From Paenibacillus pini JCM 16418 (GTDB taxonomy: Bacteria > Bacillota > Bacilli > Paenibacillales > Paenibacillaceae): a stretch of 64,000 nucleotides of DNA. Below the pieces are notes generated by a model. It did no database searches, had not been told where the DNA came from, and saw only the letters and a program-made list of their open reading frames with translations. The position numbers and the translations under genes were made by a program. Below are positions 45,237 through 52,180 of this stretch, piece by piece; the first letter of the stretch is position 1, and each line of letters starts with the position of its first letter. The stretch spans positions 248,001-312,000 of the forward strand of contig NZ_BAVZ01000004.1 in NCBI RefSeq assembly GCF_000576305.1, written 5' to 3'.

Positions 45237-45400
45237 TTCAGATAACGTTCCCGCATTCACGAATCCGAGAACCTTAAGCCCCCAACGGGGGCGGCCGTGA
45301 GGGGTTAGGTTCGCAGGGTTATCGCCTGAATTCGCTCCCTCGAAATCCCTCTGACGACCCAGGGCTGCAAGAACCGCCGCGTGAATGCATAGTTATAGGA
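45237..45400 (-). repeat. attC-like repeat 7
   Basis: An intact 164-bp copy. Outer arm TTTCAGATAAC (45237-45246), inner arm GCATTCACG, middle CTTAAGCCCCCAACGGGGGC, GGGTTATCGCCTGAATTCGC and CTCGAAATCC, inner arm complement CGTGAATGC (45380-45389), then outer arm GTTATAGGAT (45392). The two inner arms are perfectly complementary over nine bases. The two outer arms are not complementary to each other but are to those across the neighbouring cassettes. Confidence 0.88.
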
Positions 45401-45425
45401 TGTCAGCACCTTCTTCGAAATACCC

Positions 45426-46322
45426 TCAATTCTCTGTTCGATTAAAATTCCGCAAAATTCTAAGGGCATTAAGTGTTAAAATACCCTTCCACTCTTCTTT
45501 TGCGGTTAACCATTCTTCTTCAAACTGATACCACGACCAATTAGGTTCCCATGAGCCATCTTCAGATTGCTGGTCGATAAGGTTATCAAGTTCAATTGGG
45601 ATTAGTTCTCCATATTTACTGTAATATGGAGAGCTTGGTGAATCTACTACCTGAAGGGGTGTCGCTCCATATCCGCTTCTTTCTTCTGTATTGATACTCA
45701 CACAATTATCCATAAACAAATATAACTTCCTTGCTATTATTGATATCCGATCGTCATCCAGCCTTTCGGCTAAATGCAGATAACAAAATAACTCGTGCAT
45801 TTCTGTCAAGTCACATTTGTGCAGTAGATTTTTCATTGCAAAATCGATTAGATCATTAAGATTGTTTAAAGTGTAATCATTCTTATAATCCATAAAGAAA
45901 CCAATAACATCGGCATTAGGATTACCCCAATTCTCCCTAAAAGCACCGTAATTCCACCAAACCGCCCTTGGTGATTGCTCAGCCTCCTTAGGTATAATAT
46001 CCCAACCAAATATTTCCTTATCAAATGTCCCTTCTAAATAATTTAATGCTCCCTTTATCAAATCAATAGATTCGTTATTCAGATGTAAAATTTCTAACGC
46101 TCTTACTGTTGCTAATGTGGAGGATTCTTTGCATCTCAAATCGGGATCAAGAGCATTGCCAAATCCACCATCTTGATTTTGAAATCTCCTTAATTCATCA
46201 AGTACTGCAGAAAAGGATTGGGATTCAAACTCATATTCGAAAATTGATTTCTCGAGTTTCCTAGCCTTTGTTTTTAAAAAGGTAATCGCCGATTCATAAT
46301 TATCTTGGGTAAGTAGCTGCAC
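45426..46322 (-). CDS. Prenyltransferase/squalene-cyclase-like alpha-alpha toroid protein (cassette gene)
   Basis: A 298-residue protein starting with GTG seven bases after GGAGGG. Repeats of the alpha/alpha toroid fold are visible: FQNQDGGFGNALDPDL near residue 50, ALEILHLNNESIDLI, and QQSEDGSWEPNWSWYQFEEE near residue 250. The QDGGFG and EDGSW motifs are QW-like repeats as in terpene cyclases, but the catalytic DxDD or DCTAE motif is not seen, so it is probably not a cyclase. The stop is 25 bp from repeat 7 and the start 50 bp from repeat 8. Function unknown. Confidence 0.78.
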   Translation of the reverse strand: MQLLTQDNYESAITFLKTKARKLEKSIFEYEFESQSFSAVLDELRRFQNQDGGFGNALDPDLRCKESSTLATVRALEILHLNNESIDLIKGALNYLEGTFDKEIFGWDIIPKEAEQSPRAVWWNYGAFRENWGNPNADVIGFFMDYKNDYTLNNLNDLIDFAMKNLLHKCDLTEMHELFCYLHLAERLDDDRISIIARKLYLFMDNCVSINTEERSGYGATPLQVVDSPSSPYYSKYGELIPIELDNLIDQQSEDGSWEPNWSWYQFEEEWLTAKEEWKGILTLNALRILRNFNRTEN

Positions 46323-46370
46323 CTTCAGTCCCTCCTAATATATGGGTTTTCTATTGGGTTTTTGCGCTTA

Positions 46371-46521
46371 TTTCCTATAACGTTTGGCATCTGCGACGCG
46401 ACCCGGCCTTAGATAGCTCTTATCTTAGGCAGGTTCGTGTGTTGTCTGAACCTACTTCCATGATTAGACACCTGACAACCAAGGGGCGAATGCCCCGCAG
46501 CGGGAAAACCTTGTTATACGA
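46371..46521 (-). repeat. attC-like repeat 8
   Basis: A 151-bp copy. Outer arms TTTCCTATAAC (46371-46381) and GTTATACGATG (46513-46523). The middle holds GGCCTTAGATAGCTCTTATC and CCTACTTCCATGATTAG. The inner arms pair mainly over CTGCG/CGCAG. TTTCCTATAAC is complementary to GTTATAGGA of repeat 7, across the toroid-protein cassette. Confidence 0.85.
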
Positions 46522-46708
46522 TGTTAATGCCATCATTGACTCTACTAAATCAATCTCCTAATGTTTTTTGTAATAATCTTTCAGTTTTCACTGATGGAAT
46601 TTGGTTAATGTTATTCAGAGTAATTATATGTATCTTAGTTAATGATTCTAAGTAACGTTAGCTCCAAAACAACATATGATCTCATGAATGCCTAAAAATT
46701 ATATTTAT
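46522..46708. other. Non-coding part of the small-membrane-protein cassette
   Basis: About 190 bp between repeat 8 and the 54-aa gene. It contains one AAGTAACGTTAGC at about 46650, which looks like a lone repeat arm, but no inner arms. No gene seen. Confidence 0.3.
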
Positions 46709-46873
46709 TTAATCTCTATCATTCTTCATAAAAAAACCTATAAATATGAAAATAAAGCCTAATAGCCCAATAAAAAACTCATTACCGTAAAATTGGATAC
46801 CAGGTTCTCCTTGGATGTATATACAAACTAAAATTAAGGATACGCCGAACAACATCAGTTTAATTGATTTCAT
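46709..46873 (-). CDS. 54-residue hydrophobic membrane protein (cassette gene)
   Basis: ATG 46873 has GGAGCATCACC upstream. The translation is MKSIKLMLFGVSLILVCIYI, a short turn QGEPGIQFYGNE, then FFIGLLGFIFIFIGFFMKND and RD. So it has two TM helices with a short extracytoplasmic loop and charged ends. I recognise no family. It is the only gene in its cassette, flanked by repeats 8 and 9 whose outer arms match each other. Being small, hydrophobic and alone on a mobile cassette, it could be a membrane-active or drug/stress-related peptide; this is inference. Confidence 0.68.
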   Translation of the reverse strand: MKSIKLMLFGVSLILVCIYIQGEPGIQFYGNEFFIGLLGFIFIFIGFFMKNDRD

Positions 46874-46917
46874 TGGTGATGCTCCTTTAAATTGAGATCT
46901 GATTATCTTCGCATTAA

Positions 46918-47085
46918 TTTCGTATAACGTTACTGTATCTACGAACCCGAAAGGCTTAAAAGAGCGTAGCGACTGGGTCCGCAGGACTTAGCCTTGCAGG
47001 GTTATCTGCCTGATCTAACTTCATCGAAATGCCTCGGGCAGATCAAGGGGGCTTACCCCCGCAGCGTAGATACTATGTTATGTGC
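46918..47085 (-). repeat. attC-like repeat 9
   Basis: A 168-bp intact copy. Outer arm TTTCGTATAAC (46918-46928), inner arm GTATCTACG (46935-46943), middle GCTTAAAAGAGCGTAGC and GCCTGATCTAACTTCATCG, inner complement CGTAGATAC (47065-47073), outer arm GTTATGTGC (47077-47085). Inner arms are perfectly complementary; TTTCGTATAAC matches GTTATACGA of repeat 8, across the cassette. Confidence 0.9.
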
Positions 47086-47107
47086 AGTTACTGCCATCTT
47101 GGAATAC

Positions 47108-47854
47108 TCATATTGGGTTGCATAATTTATTGTATGATTTCGTTATTTCATCTTTCACATATTTATTACTTGCAAAGACATTCCTTATATTAAGTAAATA
47201 AAGACAGCGCAAATAAAATCCATAACACTTATACTCATTGAAACTTACTTCGATTATTTCGTTTAATTCTCTTTTTCCAATCCACTTTGCAACTATTTTC
47301 TGTTCTGCCCCTCGTTCTAACTTCAAATTAAAAAATAGTTCAAATTCTCCTTCTTCATTATAAACATTAAAATTCATCTCATCCCATGTAAGAACTGTAA
47401 TTACTGATTCTAAATTTGATACAAATGCCGACACTAAATCGAAGTATAAATCTATTTCGTTTATGTCAGGTATTGTATATTCATGCTCCATTTTATTTCT
47501 AATTTTATTTAGTTTAGCAAGAGAATTAGAGTTGAAAACACCTATTGCCTCAACGAGCTCAAGCTTTCTTTCAAATTTCAGGTTTCTTTTCTTAAATACT
47601 TCATATATTGAAAGCGAAAATAAAAAAGTATCAATTTGACAATCCACTGCCCTCTTTAGATTTGAAATACAATTAATTCTTGCTTCTGTTGTTCCAATCT
47701 TAATTTGGTTTTCTGCAAACCCTAAATAATCTCTAGCGTATAAATCAAATTCTGGAATCTTAAAATCACTCCCTTCAGAACCTTCATCTTCGAATTTATC
47801 AATATAAAGGTTAATAAATGTCCTAAGTTTTTCTATTTTCTCTAGTTCTTTCAT
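47108..47854 (-). CDS. Uncharacterised cassette-borne protein
   Basis: About 248 residues. ATG 47854 is chosen (GGAG ten bases upstream); the open frame extends to 48004 only because it reads through repeat 10. The N-terminal 90 residues are acidic and helical (FINLYIDKFEDEGSEGSDFK), followed by a helical core NCISNLKRAVDCQIDTFLFS and LNKIRNKMEHEYTIPDINEI, then a beta-rich C-terminal domain. The KIRNKMEHEY motif recalls HEPN-like helices (RxxxxH), which are often RNases in defence or toxin systems, but this is only suggestive. Start 41 bp and stop 23 bp from the flanking repeats. Confidence 0.65.
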   Translation of the reverse strand: MKELEKIEKLRTFINLYIDKFEDEGSEGSDFKIPEFDLYARDYLGFAENQIKIGTTEARINCISNLKRAVDCQIDTFLFSLSIYEVFKKRNLKFERKLELVEAIGVFNSNSLAKLNKIRNKMEHEYTIPDINEIDLYFDLVSAFVSNLESVITVLTWDEMNFNVYNEEGEFELFFNLKLERGAEQKIVAKWIGKRELNEIIEVSFNEYKCYGFYLRCLYLLNIRNVFASNKYVKDEITKSYNKLCNPI

Positions 47855-47885
47855 TCCTTTAATACTCCTTATTTGATCTGCATTA

Positions 47886-48055
47886 ATTGCACATAACGTT
47901 TCCGCATTCCTGACGTTCAAGCGGCTTAAGGTGCGTAGCACCGGGTCGTCAGACTTAGCCGTTTTGAATGTGTCGCCTGAATCTACTTCTACGAAAACCA
48001 TCAAATGGCGACTGAGGAGCGTCAGCTACGAAACAGGAATGTTCTGTTAACTGTT
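47886..48055 (-). repeat. attC-like repeat 10
   Basis: A 170-bp copy. Outer arm ATTGCACATAAC (47886-47897), inner arm GCATTCCTG, middle GCGGCTTAAGGTGCGTAGC, GGGTCGTCAGACTTAGCC and GCCTGAATCTACTTCTACG, inner complement CAGGAATG, outer arm GTTAACTGTT (48046-48055). ATTGCACATAAC is complementary to GTTATGTGCA of repeat 9 across the cassette. Confidence 0.88.
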
Positions 48056-48355
48056 GTCTCCGACCTCTTTGATATACTAAAATTGCTCTTCATATCGTAC
48101 TTAACACAGTCTTTAATAAAGTCCTTAGATGGTATTATAACCCATCTCTATTGATCTGGCTCTTCCATTTATCTTGCCTTATTCTCCTACCATCTTTTAT
48201 AATTATTCAGTGATTTTTTGTGAAAAATAGCCGCGGCGCCGAAGGGGGTTACCCATTTCTTCGGATTCACTCGCGACTATCTATCTCTTTGTCTTTTAAT
48301 TTGTAGATTTACCAGTACTTATATATTCTTTCCAAGGTTTTACCTATATCGGTGA
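48056..48355. other. ORF-less cassette between two attC-like repeats
   Basis: About 300 bp with repeat 10 on one side and repeat 11 on the other, whose outer arms match (GTTAACTG / CAGTTAAC). No open frame longer than about 18 codons on the minus strand has a ribosome site. A nested hairpin lies at about 48235-48265: CCGAAG-AAAT-GGG-TAA-CCC-C-CTTCGG on the minus strand. It may encode a small RNA, carry a promoter for the downstream cassette, or be a decayed gene. Confidence 0.55.
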
Positions 48356-48512
48356 TTTCAGTTAACGTTCCCGTGTTCACGACAATCCATATCCCTTAGA
48401 TAGCTCTTATCTTAGGGATATGGATGTGTCCGGCTGATTTGACTTCTCTGCCAACTTCTTCTGCCGGACCGAGGGCCAGATGGCCCGAAGCGTGAACATA
48501 TTGTTATCTGAT
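48356..48512 (-). repeat. attC-like repeat 11
   Basis: A 157-bp copy. Outer arm TTTCAGTTAAC (48356-48366), inner arm CGTGTTCACG, middle CCCTTAGATAGCTCTTATCT and GGCTGATTTGACTTCTCTGC, inner complement CGTGAACA (48491-48498), outer arm GTTATCTGAT (48503-48512). TTTCAGTTAAC matches GTTAACTG of repeat 10, across the ORF-less cassette. Confidence 0.9.
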
Positions 48513-48533
48513 GGGGCACGCTTCGAAGCGATA

Positions 48534-49313
48534 CTAAAAGAAGTTATATATCCCGTCTTCGAAGTAGTTATACTCTTCATCAGTTATTCTTAGCTTTCCA
48601 TATGCGTTCAAGAATATTTCTTTATCTCTTTCATTATCAAAAGCATTATATTTGGGTCTGATTGCTAACGCTACATCATATCTGGGATCTCCATATGCAG
48701 CCCCTGACCAATCAATAACTCCGACTACATTACTTTCTTTAACTAATACATTATCTATTGTAAAATCTCCATGAATCAAAGTGTTTTCTACTGGTTTTGG
48801 CCTTAATTCTTTCAACCGTATTAGTCGTTCTTCTGTTCCGTCTACATCAAAGTGAGTAAGATTATATTCTGCTTTAATAAGCATTGCATCTAACCAAGGT
48901 TCTTCATCATTTAATAATTCAATGGGGCAAATACATTCATGTATTTTCTTCAAACTAAGTCCAAAGTTAGAAATTACTTTTTCTTTATCTTTTGAATTGG
49001 GCTCTTTAGATAGATATTCTCTTAAACTTATTCCCTCAATATGATCCATTAAAAGCCATCTAGATTTATTCTCTACATAATATGAATATGGTTTCGGAAC
49101 TGGCAGTTCCGTATGGTAAAGATATCGAAGTGCTTTGTATTCTTCTGACAACCACTCATTGTATAGCTCGTTTTCTGTTTTCTTAAGTATGTACTTTTTA
49201 TAGGATGTATCTAATATAGCAACGACTGAAGTATGACCTTGTCGAGGAAAAATAATTTTCTTTATATCCCCAACTTGTTCAATTATCTCTATTGGTATAT
49301 CTTGAATTTTCAT
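48534..49313 (-). CDS. Aminoglycoside-phosphotransferase-family kinase (cassette gene)
   Basis: A 259-residue APH-fold kinase starting at ATG 49313 after AAAGGATGAAAAT. The Brenner motif LIHGDFTIDNVLV carries the catalytic Asp and Asn, and GVIDWSGAAYGDPRYDVALAI the metal Asp. An N-terminal lobe with KKYILKKTENEL supplies the ATP-binding Lys. Homologues phosphorylate aminoglycosides, macrolides, choline, homoserine or other small molecules; substrate cannot be told. The gene is the rightmost cassette: stop 22 bp from repeat 11, start about 39 bp from repeat 12, with matching arms. Confidence 0.87.
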   Translation of the reverse strand: MKIQDIPIEIIEQVGDIKKIIFPRQGHTSVVAILDTSYKKYILKKTENELYNEWLSEEYKALRYLYHTELPVPKPYSYYVENKSRWLLMDHIEGISLREYLSKEPNSKDKEKVISNFGLSLKKIHECICPIELLNDEEPWLDAMLIKAEYNLTHFDVDGTEERLIRLKELRPKPVENTLIHGDFTIDNVLVKESNVVGVIDWSGAAYGDPRYDVALAIRPKYNAFDNERDKEIFLNAYGKLRITDEEYNYFEDGIYNFF

Positions 49314-49341
49314 ATTTTCATCCTTTCTTGTCTTTGTGCCC

Positions 49342-49447
49342 TTTCAGATAACGTCTTATTCACGTACTTCCCAAAATACTCCCCAAATGAATTATTCGCG
49401 AAATAATTAAGCTCTCACCCTTCTGAGAATCCTTTTCTAGCGTTAGT
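49342..49447 (-). repeat. attC-like repeat 12 (partly degraded)
   Basis: It starts TTTCAGATAAC (49342-49352), complementary to GTTATCTGA of repeat 11 across the kinase cassette, then GTCTTATTCACG. The right end holds GCGTTAG at 49441. The middle is shortened and the inner arms no longer pair well. It marks the right limit of the recognisable array. Confidence 0.65.
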
Positions 49448-49489
49448 TTCCCATCATTTTAATATAATCCATCTAAATTTACATCTTAT

Positions 49490-49720
49490 TTCCTCTACTC
49501 CTAGTCGGTTAAATTTACAATAACTTAAATCATTTGCATCTAGAAACGCACCTGAAAATTGGGCTGATCGATATAAAATCCACGTTAGATAGATCACATT
49601 TCTCAAAAATAATATCTGTACATTAATCACCTGTTATTGTTTCTATGAACGTTACATTCTTAAACAAGATTTTACCAATGGTAACTTTATCGGCATTTTG
49701 CTTCTCAATCACACAATCTT
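49490..49720 (-). pseudogene. Decayed pentapeptide-repeat protein gene
   Basis: On the minus strand, broken frames read CTDIIFEKCDLSNVDFIS (49569-49622) and AQFSGAFLDANDLSYCKF, the five-residue periodicity of pentapeptide repeats. Stops and frame changes occur throughout, so no protein can be made. It lies next to the array's right end and may be a former cassette gene. Confidence 0.55.
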
Positions 49721-49891
49721 AATTTCAATATCCATTAATGTTAATTGGATTGTTCACTTGGAAATAGTTTAGGAGCTTCTAATTTCAAGACTTTTTTCTT
49801 TTGATTCATCGTTGTGTGTTGTCCCCTTATGTATAATTTTAAGCTTCACTTCAAATATTAACAGAAATATGTGTGATAAAGGAGGCTTCTC

Positions 49892-50221
49892 ATGCCTACA
49901 AATCGCTTCATGATTCCAATCGTTTTAAGTCTAATGCTATCCTTGTCATTGATGTTTGCCAATGTATCGTTAGCTTCGTCCCAGCCTTCATATGCAAAGT
50001 GGGGCAGAATCGCAATGAAAGAAGCACAACATAAATACCAAGCTCCAATTACGGACTATTTACATGTTGGACGCACAACAATATCCTCCACACAAGCTGA
50101 AGAAACTTTCAAACTTCTGATGACAAAAGAAGGCCGCCCATCTGCCGTATTCGTCACAATCCGATTCAATTCAGTAACGGAATCGCTAGTATCAGTTCGT
50201 TATAAGGAAACAACCCCTTAG
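49892..50221 (+). CDS. DUF3889-family secreted protein
   Basis: A 109-residue protein with a signal peptide (hydrophobic core 9-24, cleavage near SLASSQ). The mature part, PSYAKWGRIAMKEAQHKYQA, DYLHVGRTTI and VFVTIRFNSVTESLVSVRY, is the DUF3889 domain, found in Bacillus and Paenibacillus. ATG follows AAAGGAGG. Function unknown; it is probably exported. A hairpin terminator follows. Confidence 0.85.
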   Translation: MPTNRFMIPIVLSLMLSLSLMFANVSLASSQPSYAKWGRIAMKEAQHKYQAPITDYLHVGRTTISSTQAEETFKLLMTKEGRPSAVFVTIRFNSVTESLVSVRYKETTP

Positions 50222-50248
50222 GTTGGTAAGGTAAGGTCACGCAAATTA

Positions 50249-50287
50249 AAGAAGAAGAAAGAGAACAAACTTCCCTTTCTTCTTTTT
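50249..50287 (+). terminator. Terminator after DUF3889 gene
   Basis: AAAGAAGAAGAAAG and CTTTCTTCTTTTT pair around a short loop with five T at the end. Confidence 0.7.
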
Positions 50288-50461
50288 AAACGGAATTCCC
50301 CCTCTTACATCTTTCACCTCAGTTCTTAAGATTCGACTTCTCTCCTTCCTTCAAGTAGAAATTTCATGGCATTCTTTAAATTGCAAATGTCAAAGAAATA
50401 ATGCACACACAGTATGTGAAATTATGAACAATGTATGAACATCTACATATATCTATTGTAT

Positions 50462-50505
50462 TGTGAAATAAATCACAGTATATTGAGAGTGTGAAATAAA
50501 TCACA
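50462..50505. promoter_or_regulatory. Two identical FNR/CRP-type boxes upstream of nox
   Basis: TGTGAAATAAATCACA occurs at 50462-50477 and again at 50490-50505, 28 bp apart. Each is the consensus TGTGA-N6-TCACA for FNR/CRP/ArcR-type regulators and close to the Rex box TTGTGAA-N6-TTCACAA. They lie 70-115 bp upstream of the NADH oxidase start and should couple its expression to oxygen or redox state. Confidence 0.7.
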
Positions 50506-50575
50506 ATAACAAATTCTAAATACATTCCATTCATACAAACCATACTAAGAACACATCCTTAAGGAGGAATTACTA

Positions 50576-51937
50576 ATGAAAATTGCCGTCATCGGATGTA
50601 CTCACGCAGGAACTGCAGCAGTGGTCAATGCTGCCAAGCTTTACCCAGAAGCAGAAATTACAGTTTACGAGCGTAACGATAATATCTCCTTTTTATCTTG
50701 TGGTATTGCCCTTTATGTAGGTGGGGTTGTGAAGGATCCTGACGGACTTTTTTACTCCTCTCCTCAGCAGCTTGCTGATTTAGGGGTTACGACCCATATG
50801 CGTCATGAAGTGATGTCCGTAGACACTCACGCCAAAACGCTGCAAATTCGTAATTTAGCTAGCGGAGAAGTTTTCCATGATTCATTTGATAAACTCATTG
50901 TCACTACTGGCTCATGGCCAATTATTCCGAAACTTGACGGTATGGATCTTGGTAACATCCTTCTTTGCAAAAACTACGATCACTCCAACACCATTATTGA
51001 AAAAGCACAGCATGCTCATCATATCACCGTTGTCGGTGCTGGCTACATTGGGGTGGAGCTGGTGGAAGCATTTCAGCAGAGCGGTAAACAAGTAACACTG
51101 ATCGACAGTGAAGATAGAATATTAAATCGTTATCTCGATGCAGAATTCAGCAGCCAGATCGAGGAGTTCTTCCGTAGCAAAGGCATTGAATTAGCATTGG
51201 GACAGACGGTTCAATCTTTTGACGGCCAAGACGGCATGGTAAGCAAGGTCATTACAAGTAAAGGCGAAATCCAAACGGATTTAGTTATCCTTTGTATTGG
51301 ATTTCGTCCGAATACGGAGCTGCTACGCGGTCAAGTAGATATGCTTCCAAATGGGGCAATTATTGTAGATTCTTATATGCAAACAAGCCAGAAGGATGTC
51401 TTTGCCGCTGGCGATAGCTGTGCTGTTCGTTATAACCCAACGGGTAAAGCAGCTTACATTCCCCTTGCCACTAATGCAGTTCGTATGGGCATGCTGGTTG
51501 CACGCAATCTGATGGGAAACACAACGAAATATTTAGGCACACAAGGAACTTCTGGTCTAAAAATATATGAGCTGAATCTTGCCTCCACCGGGCTTACCGA
51601 AGGTGCAAGTGCGGACGAGAACCTGAATGTTGACACGGTTACAATTCAGGAAGCCTACCGACCAGAGTTTATGCCTACAGCCGAAACAGTTACCTTGAAG
51701 GTTGTATTTGACAAAGAAAGCCGACGTCTCCTAGGCGCACAAATCATGTCTAAAGTTGACTTAACCCAAGCGATGAACACCTTGTCTGTATGTATTCAGA
51801 ATAATATGACTGTCGATGAGCTGGCCTTTGTCGATTTCTTCTTCCAGCCTCATTACAACAAGCCATGGAACTTCTTGAATTCCGCTGCAATAGCGGCTCT
51901 ACCTGAAATTAAAACGCAGCAGTTGCAACATAGCTAA
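50576..51937 (+). CDS. nox: Water-forming NADH oxidase (Nox / CoA-disulfide reductase family)
   Basis: A 453-residue flavoprotein with an N-terminal FAD site (KIAVIGCTHAGTAAV, including His10), the redox-active Cys42 in NISFLSCGIALYVGG, an NAD site ITVVGAGYIGVELVEAF, a second FAD stretch VFAAGDSCAVRY and a C-terminal dimerisation domain. Cys42 cycling through sulfenic acid reduces O2 to water with NADH. The family also holds CoA-disulfide reductases, which keep the same Cys, so the name is by similarity. ATG follows AAGGAGG. Two identical redox-type boxes upstream and the nearby butanediol dehydrogenase fit a fermentation/redox-balance role. Confidence 0.9.
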   Translation: MKIAVIGCTHAGTAAVVNAAKLYPEAEITVYERNDNISFLSCGIALYVGGVVKDPDGLFYSSPQQLADLGVTTHMRHEVMSVDTHAKTLQIRNLASGEVFHDSFDKLIVTTGSWPIIPKLDGMDLGNILLCKNYDHSNTIIEKAQHAHHITVVGAGYIGVELVEAFQQSGKQVTLIDSEDRILNRYLDAEFSSQIEEFFRSKGIELALGQTVQSFDGQDGMVSKVITSKGEIQTDLVILCIGFRPNTELLRGQVDMLPNGAIIVDSYMQTSQKDVFAAGDSCAVRYNPTGKAAYIPLATNAVRMGMLVARNLMGNTTKYLGTQGTSGLKIYELNLASTGLTEGASADENLNVDTVTIQEAYRPEFMPTAETVTLKVVFDKESRRLLGAQIMSKVDLTQAMNTLSVCIQNNMTVDELAFVDFFFQPHYNKPWNFLNSAAIAALPEIKTQQLQHS

Positions 51938-51977
51938 TTCGCTACAACTAAAAAAACATTAGAGGAGCATAGCGAAG

Positions 51978-52095
51978 GGAAAATTTGGAACTGTAGGAGC
52001 GATAGCGACCGCCTTTGTTTCCGGATTTCATCCGCGAACAGCGGTACAATTCAAGAAATCTGGAGACAACAGCGGCCGGAAGTCCAAATATTTCC
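51978..52095. repeat. Long imperfect inverted repeat (dispersed-repeat type)
   Basis: The arms GGAAAATTTGGA...CCGCCTTTGTTTCCGGATTTC and GAAATCTGGAGACAACAGCGGCCGG...TCCAAATATTTCC pair over about 40 bases with a short centre holding CCGCGAACAGCGG. It lies between two convergent genes. The GC-rich blocks AGGAGCGATAGCGACCGC stand out from the surroundings. This has the look of a palindromic intergenic repeat (REP-like unit) or a large terminator. Confidence 0.65.
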
Positions 52096-52180
52096 TGTAG
52101 TGAAACTTACTCCTTAAATGTATTGCCTTAGTAACTGAAATTTTTCAGTGGCCTCTCTGTATAGGGAGGCTTATTGTGGC

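Noticed and set aside
45237-48512. MITEs or transposon ends
   Set aside because: The ends of each repeat do not match each other as terminal inverted repeats of one element; matching is across the genes between repeats, and no target-site duplication pattern is seen.
44541-48512. Riboswitches or terminators only
   Set aside because: The palindromes are much longer than terminators, lack T tracts and share arm covariation with cassette ends, which regulatory RNAs would not show.
44541-49447. CRISPR array
   Set aside because: The repeats are about 150-170 bp palindromes spaced by whole genes, not 25-40 bp repeats with equal spacers, and no cas genes are present.
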